DNA of 18,089 nucleotides from Prevotellaceae bacterium (GTDB lineage Bacteria; Bacteroidota; Bacteroidia; Bacteroidales; UBA932). The DNA lies in contig JAIROF010000014.1 in the NCBI GenBank assembly GCA_031257655.1, positions 1-18,089 on the forward strand, read 5' to 3'. Under the pieces are notes generated by a model. The model was given only the letters and a program-made list of their open reading frames with translations. It was not told where the DNA came from and searched no databases. Of this stretch, positions 13,777-18,089 are shown piece by piece. Numbering within the stretch: position 1 is the stretch's first letter; each line of letters starts with the position of its first letter. Made by a program: the position numbers and the translations under genes.

Positions 13777-16700
13777 ATGAAGCGATTATTTTTTACGCTG
13801 GCGGCTTCGCTGCTTACGCTGCCGCTGCTACACGCTCAACGTCAGTCTTACGTTGACTGGAGAAATCAGGACATGGATTCCCTCCTGATATGGTTTAAAG
13901 ACGGCACGCCAACCGACATTTCGAGGCTCAAGGACCTCGAGTTTAAGCGCTCGCACGTGCGCCCCCGCCGGGTGATTGTGGATCAGGCTACCCAGCTCGA
14001 CGCCTCCATTGACCCGCGCCGCTCGGTATTTGCCAACCTGCCCATAGGCAGCGACGACCTCCTGACGGGCTTGCCCAGCGGCAACTTCGACGAGGACGTA
14101 TTTAGCGTATGGCCCTACGTAAAGGTGCACGGCAACTGGAGCAACCCCTGGTTTACCGCGCCGGCGGCCTACTCCGACGCCGCCCACAAGCACGGTACCG
14201 CCGTGCTCAGCTCGTGGTTTTTTGCATGGGACTGGCCTTATGCTCCGGGAAAGACGAAGGAGCAGGACGGCAACGCCTACAAAATTGAGCTGATGACCAA
14301 AAAGGATGGCAGCGGAAACTTTATCTACGCCGAGCCTATGATAAACATCATGCAGTACTTCGGCATGGACGGCATTAACTACAACTCGGAGTGCTTCTTT
14401 AAGAGCGCCAGCGCCGATATGCAGAAGCTCCACAAAAAGCTGTACGCCATTGCTAAGGAGCGCGACTTCCATTCGTTTCACATAGGCTGGTACAACTCCG
14501 TGAGCAACGACGGGACGGGGCACGGTGGGCGCTCAGCGTTAAGCGCTACAAATGACAAGTGGTACTACAGCGACGGCGAGTTTGTTTCGGATGCTTTTAT
14601 GCTGGACTACGGTTGGGGCACATCGGCGCTATCTACCTCCACTGCTACTGCCAAAAATATAAGCGCTCCCAACGGCGCGCGGGATGTGTATGCCGGAATG
14701 TGGCTGGTACAAATTAGTCAAGGCTACTTTCCCGCGCTGGATGCGAATAAGGAGGTGAGCATAGGCCTGTGGGGAGAGCATAAAAACAACAGGTTTTTCA
14801 ACCACCGCTCGGGAGACGACATCATAGACTTGCAGAAAAGCTATCAGGACCGGCTGGAGTGGTTCTTTACGGGGAAAACCCAAAATCCCTTGGACGCCAA
14901 AAGCAACGCTATCCCCAGTAGCGGCACGTCAAGCGTTGGGGATGACAGCTACCTGCAAACCTTTCACGGCTTGGCCAAGCACGTAGCGGAGCGCTCCACC
15001 GTGCAGGGCGGGCTGCCCTTTGCCACCAACTTCAACTTGGGTAACGGAAACTACTACTACGACCGCGGCGTGAAAACGTTGGGGCAGTGGTATAACCTTT
15101 CGGCGCAGGATATGACGCCCACCTACCGCTGGCTGATAACCGACGCAAGCGGAAGCGCGTCTACCGCTGTAAAAGCCCGCTTTTCGCACGACGAGGCGTG
15201 GACGGGCGGCTCTACCCTCCTGCTCGAAGGCACGGCAGGCACAGCCCCTACCGATATTACCCTCTACCGCGCCAAGCTGGGCGTAAAAAAGAACGACGCC
15301 TACTCCGGCAAGCCCGTCACCCCGAAAGATTTTAGCGTAGAGCCGTACAACGAGTGCGCTACCAAGATGAACCTGAAGATGGTGTGGAGCATGAGCGACC
15401 TTAACAGAACGCGCTTGGTGTATAACGACGAGGTGAATGTTGACCATTTTGAAATATTCCTTAAAAGGACAGGTGAAGCCCCCCGAAAGGTAGCCACTAC
15501 CGCCTCGTGGGCGCACTTCCTGCCCGGCATTGAATGGAAAAATGATGGAGAGCAAAGCTTTGAGGTAGGCGTATGCGCGGTGGCGCAAGACCTTGCCACC
15601 GCGTCGGACACCGCGTGGACGCCCGTAGCGCGCAATCCTGCTGCCGCAGCGGTGGACTGCGGCGGCGGCGGAGACTACTGCGAAGCTGTTACCTACGTTA
15701 CGGAGGGCACAAAGGAGGCTCCAGCAAAGCGCTGGTTCAAAACGGTGGCTACCGCCGGCGCCGACCATAACGTCAGCCTCGCCGGCGTAGCGCCAACCGA
15801 CTCAATCGCCTTGGGCTACTCCGTCTTTTCCGGCGATACCATTAAGGTAAGCCCGGGGCAGACATTTAGATTTAAAGCTAATGAAGGGGTTACGAGCAGC
15901 GATATTCAGTATGATTTGAGATGGTGCACCTACCGCATCTGGGTTGACTGGAACCGTGATAAGGTGTTGGCAGCAACAGCAGAGCGAATTGCTGAGGTGG
16001 GAAGCCTGAATGTCGGAAATCCGGGAGTGGAAAAAATCGATATGGATATTACCGTTCCTGCAGATGCAGCGCCCGGGCTTACCTGCATGAGGATACGCTA
16101 CTCCGACGCCTGGGGGCCACGTCCTATCCCCTGTGGTAACATTCTTGCGGGCTACACCGCAGATGTGTACATTCTTGTGTCGGGCGCTGCGGTAGAGCCT
16201 GCGCCCGAGCCGGAGCCTGTTCCCCCGGCATTTAAGGGACCCATGCTCAACACCGCCTACCCCTCTGCCTACCTTGTTTACAAGCTGGATGGCGGCGCGG
16301 CAGGCGCAGCCAGCAACCTTGCCCTGCTCCTGAAAAAGAAAGGCGCGGCTGCTCCGGAGGCCTACCCGCTGGGCAACACCACGCTGGAGGGCTGGAACGA
16401 GGTAAGCATTCCGCTAACCGCCTACGCCGAAACCGACACCATTGCCAGCATAGGCCTGCGGGTGGAGGCTGCCGCAGGAAGCGTTCCCGTCAAAGCGTAC
16501 ATTGGCGAGCTCAAGCTGCTGCCGGGCGCCTACAAGAGCTCAAAGGTTACGGTGAGCGTAGCGCCTACCGCTATTACAGACTTTGCCATTACCTCCAACG
16601 TTGAAGTGAGCGGCGGGGATACGCTGGTGGCCTACGGCAACCCGCTTGAATTTACCTTTAAAGTAGCCGCAGGGATGATTCCCGCCGTGACGGTAAACGG

Positions 16701-17811
16701 CGCTTCCACGAGCTGCACCCACGATGCCGCCACAGGCGTATATACGGTGAGCATAGCGTCTGTAACCGAAAATTTGTCGATAGGCGTCACCGCCGGGCAG
16801 CCCCGCACGGTAACCGTAACCAAACAGGAGGTAGTAACGATTGTTTCGGCAAGCGGCTCCGAAGTGTTGCCGCTACAGTATGAGGTGGCAGATGGCAGCG
16901 CCTTTACGTTGACGTTCCAAATTGACGGCGTGGGCTACGACGTTCCGGTGGTCGCCACCGGCAGCGCACCCTATACGCTTGCGCCTGCCGTAGGAGGCGT
17001 TTACACCGTTACCATAGGCACGGTGGACGCCGATACGAGCGTCAACATCACCGTTGCGCTGCGGCAGCTGGCGGTGAGCGTTACCGCAGGCAATAGCGTA
17101 TCGCTGCAAACCCCCGCAAGCCGCACGGTAGCGTATGGCGACAGCTGCGAGGTGCGCTTTACGCTCAGCGAAGGTTACAACCCTGCGGTAGCGATAGGCG
17201 GCGCGGCGCAGCCCGCCCCCACAGCCGACGGCAGCGGCGTGTACACCGTTACGGTGCGCAACGTTACCGAGCCCGTGTTGGTGAGCGTGACGGCCGTCAT
17301 ACAGCAGATGGACGTAACCCTGACGCGGGGCGAAAACATAATTCTGGGCACGGGCACTACCGCCGGTAAAAAGCAGGTAGGCTACGGGAGCGATTTTCCG
17401 TTCAGCTTTAGGGTGGCGGAGGGATACTTGCCGGAGCTAAAGGTAAACAACGTGGAGGTTCAGCCCGGAGCGCCGGATGCGACAGGCTTGTACCGCGACA
17501 CCGTTTACCACATCACCGCCGCAACCGCCATAGCCATTACCGCCAAGCCCGACGACGGCAGCGGCGACGGCGGCAGCAGCACGGCTGTAGCAGCTCTTGC
17601 CGCCGATGCTCCGCGCTTCTTCCCCAACCCCGCCAGCGATGTGCTCACCTTTGCGAACACCGAAAAGGTTAGCATTTACACGGTTTCCGGTACGCTCGTG
17701 GGCGTTTACACAGAAGCCTCCATTAGCATTGCCCACCTGCCCGCAGGGGTGTATGTGGTAAAAATGCAGCGGGGAAGCTACACCAGAACGGCCCAGCTGG
17801 TGAAAAACTAA
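13777..17811 (+). CDS. Secreted GH85-type endo-beta-N-acetylglucosaminidase with T9SS sorting domain
   Basis: Enzymes of this family cut the GlcNAc-GlcNAc core of N-glycans. The 1,344 residues begin with a signal peptide (MKRLFFTLAASLLTLPLLHA, cut near Q21). I chose this start over GTG 13714, which adds 21 residues before the signal. The catalytic domain (about 25-370) has HKHGTAVLSSWFF and FGMDGINYNSECFF, whose N203-x-E205 matches the Asn/Glu pair of Endo-A and Endo-D. After a linker region comes a GEVED-like domain (about 634-803: YRIWVDWNRD, MRIRYSDAW), a Pro/Glu linker (805-818), a beta-sandwich domain (820-915), and four tandem ~80-residue beta repeats (about 922-1257), each with a GVYTVSI- or LYRDTVY-like segment. 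A T9SS type A sorting domain (1280-1344) starts FFPNPASDVL. The last residues KN and the stop fall in a heptamer array. Confidence 0.88.
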   Translation: MKRLFFTLAASLLTLPLLHAQRQSYVDWRNQDMDSLLIWFKDGTPTDISRLKDLEFKRSHVRPRRVIVDQATQLDASIDPRRSVFANLPIGSDDLLTGLPSGNFDEDVFSVWPYVKVHGNWSNPWFTAPAAYSDAAHKHGTAVLSSWFFAWDWPYAPGKTKEQDGNAYKIELMTKKDGSGNFIYAEPMINIMQYFGMDGINYNSECFFKSASADMQKLHKKLYAIAKERDFHSFHIGWYNSVSNDGTGHGGRSALSATNDKWYYSDGEFVSDAFMLDYGWGTSALSTSTATAKNISAPNGARDVYAGMWLVQISQGYFPALDANKEVSIGLWGEHKNNRFFNHRSGDDIIDLQKSYQDRLEWFFTGKTQNPLDAKSNAIPSSGTSSVGDDSYLQTFHGLAKHVAERSTVQGGLPFATNFNLGNGNYYYDRGVKTLGQWYNLSAQDMTPTYRWLITDASGSASTAVKARFSHDEAWTGGSTLLLEGTAGTAPTDITLYRAKLGVKKNDAYSGKPVTPKDFSVEPYNECATKMNLKMVWSMSDLNRTRLVYNDEVNVDHFEIFLKRTGEAPRKVATTASWAHFLPGIEWKNDGEQSFEVGVCAVAQDLATASDTAWTPVARNPAAAAVDCGGGGDYCEAVTYVTEGTKEAPAKRWFKTVATAGADHNVSLAGVAPTDSIALGYSVFSGDTIKVSPGQTFRFKANEGVTSSDIQYDLRWCTYRIWVDWNRDKVLAATAERIAEVGSLNVGNPGVEKIDMDITVPADAAPGLTCMRIRYSDAWGPRPIPCGNILAGYTADVYILVSGAAVEPAPEPEPVPPAFKGPMLNTAYPSAYLVYKLDGGAAGAASNLALLLKKKGAAAPEAYPLGNTTLEGWNEVSIPLTAYAETDTIASIGLRVEAAAGSVPVKAYIGELKLLPGAYKSSKVTVSVAPTAITDFAITSNVEVSGGDTLVAYGNPLEFTFKVAAGMIPAVTVNGASTSCTHDAATGVYTVSIASVTENLSIGVTAGQPRTVTVTKQEVVTIVSASGSEVLPLQYEVADGSAFTLTFQIDGVGYDVPVVATGSAPYTLAPAVGGVYTVTIGTVDADTSVNITVALRQLAVSVTAGNSVSLQTPASRTVAYGDSCEVRFTLSEGYNPAVAIGGAAQPAPTADGSGVYTVTVRNVTEPVLVSVTAVIQQMDVTLTRGENIILGTGTTAGKKQVGYGSDFPFSFRVAEGYLPELKVNNVEVQPGAPDATGLYRDTVYHITAATAIAITAKPDDGSGDGGSSTAVAALAADAPRFFPNPASDVLTFANTEKVSIYTVSGTLVGVYTEASISIAHLPAGVYVVKMQRGSYTRTAQLVKN

Positions 17812-17970
17812 AAACTAAAAACTAAAGGCCAAAAACTAAAAACTAAAAACTAAAGGCCAAAAACTAAAAACTAAAAACTAAAAACTAAAAACTAAAGGCC
17901 AAAGGCCAAAAACTAAAAACTAAAAACTAAAGGCCAAAAACTAAAAACTAAAAACTAAAAGCCAAAAGCT
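17803..17970 (+). repeat. 24-unit heptamer array with two unit types
   Basis: 168 bp decompose exactly into 7-bp units: A = AAAAACT, B = AAAGGCC. The order is AAA B AAA B AAAAA BB AAA B AAA, then AAAAGCC and AAAAGCT. The array starts inside the glycosidase gene: its first unit encodes Lys-Asn and the TAA stop (17809-17811) spans units 1 and 2. No unit differs in length. Confidence 0.95.
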
Positions 17971-17977
17971 AAGGGTT

Positions 17978-18053
17978 GAGAGCTGGTTGAAGGCTGAAAG
18001 TCTGGAGATGACGGCTCCGCTTTCCGCTTTCAACCACAGCTCTCCCGCTTTTT
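17978..18053 (+). terminator. Hairpin with T run after the glycosidase operon
   Basis: GAGAGCTGGTTGAA (17978-17991) pairs with TTCAACC-AC-AGCTCTC (18029-18044), giving 14 pairs with a 2-nt bulge around a 37-nt loop. CCG, C and five T follow (18049-18053). This could end the 12104-17811 transcript; the long loop makes it non-standard. Confidence 0.5.
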
Positions 18054-18089
18054 CAACCGTAATGTTTTGCGCCATGTTTTCAATACATA

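Noticed and set aside
17803..17970. Array considered as a CRISPR
   Set aside because: Units are 7 bp with no unique spacers, and no cas gene is nearby.

Overview
The window comes from a member of the Bacteroidota, most likely Bacteroidales. Four signs point there. SecA has the ~1,100-residue form usual in that phylum. A secreted glycosidase ends in a type IX secretion (T9SS) type A sorting domain. Two candidate promoters carry the Bacteroides -7 element TAnnTTTG, one of them with a well-spaced -33 TTTG. A lipoprotein has an SPII signal followed by an acidic stretch. Species cannot be set from this sequence. I see no rRNA, tRNA or CRISPR array.

Layout. 1-590 has no gene and holds a dispersed repeat copy, a TTGAAAA heptamer array and two hairpins. 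591-3878 (-) is secA. 4146-6006 (-) is a type IV AbiE-like toxin-antitoxin (TA) operon: the antitoxin is intact, and the nucleotidyltransferase toxin carries two single-base frameshifts. 6195-7270 is a scrapyard: a 38-bp duplication, an antitoxin-like ORF with no recognisable toxin, an outer-membrane-protein-like fragment, and a small inverted-repeat element overlapping the second copy of the repeat seen at the window start. 7300-8918 (-) is a second, different AbiE operon: again the antitoxin is intact, and the toxin is cut by an in-frame TGA. 9212-10180 (-) encodes a GH43 glycosidase without a signal peptide. 10221-10901 (-) is a decayed three-gene cassette with ATGA overlaps, its first gene truncated by a 313-bp MITE-like element (10902-11214). 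11215-12103 has no gene; it contains a terminator-like hairpin, a C-rich 8-bp tandem repeat and twin palindromes. 12104-17811 (+) is a two-gene operon: a lipoprotein with Ig-like domains, then a multidomain GH85-type endo-beta-N-acetylglucosaminidase. The window ends with a 24-unit heptamer array and a terminator-like hairpin.

The parts fit two themes. One is glycan use: the exported endoglycosidase with its lipoprotein partner would release N-glycans outside the cell, and the GH43 enzyme would act inside on other glycosidic bonds. The other is a decaying defence/TA island between secA and the GH43 gene, where antitoxins survive and each toxin is broken or missing. The most unusual structural signal is period-7 repeat arrays that begin at the stop codons of two unrelated genes. 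Coordinates, motifs and stops were read by eye from the sequence; family names come from motif recognition, without database searches.
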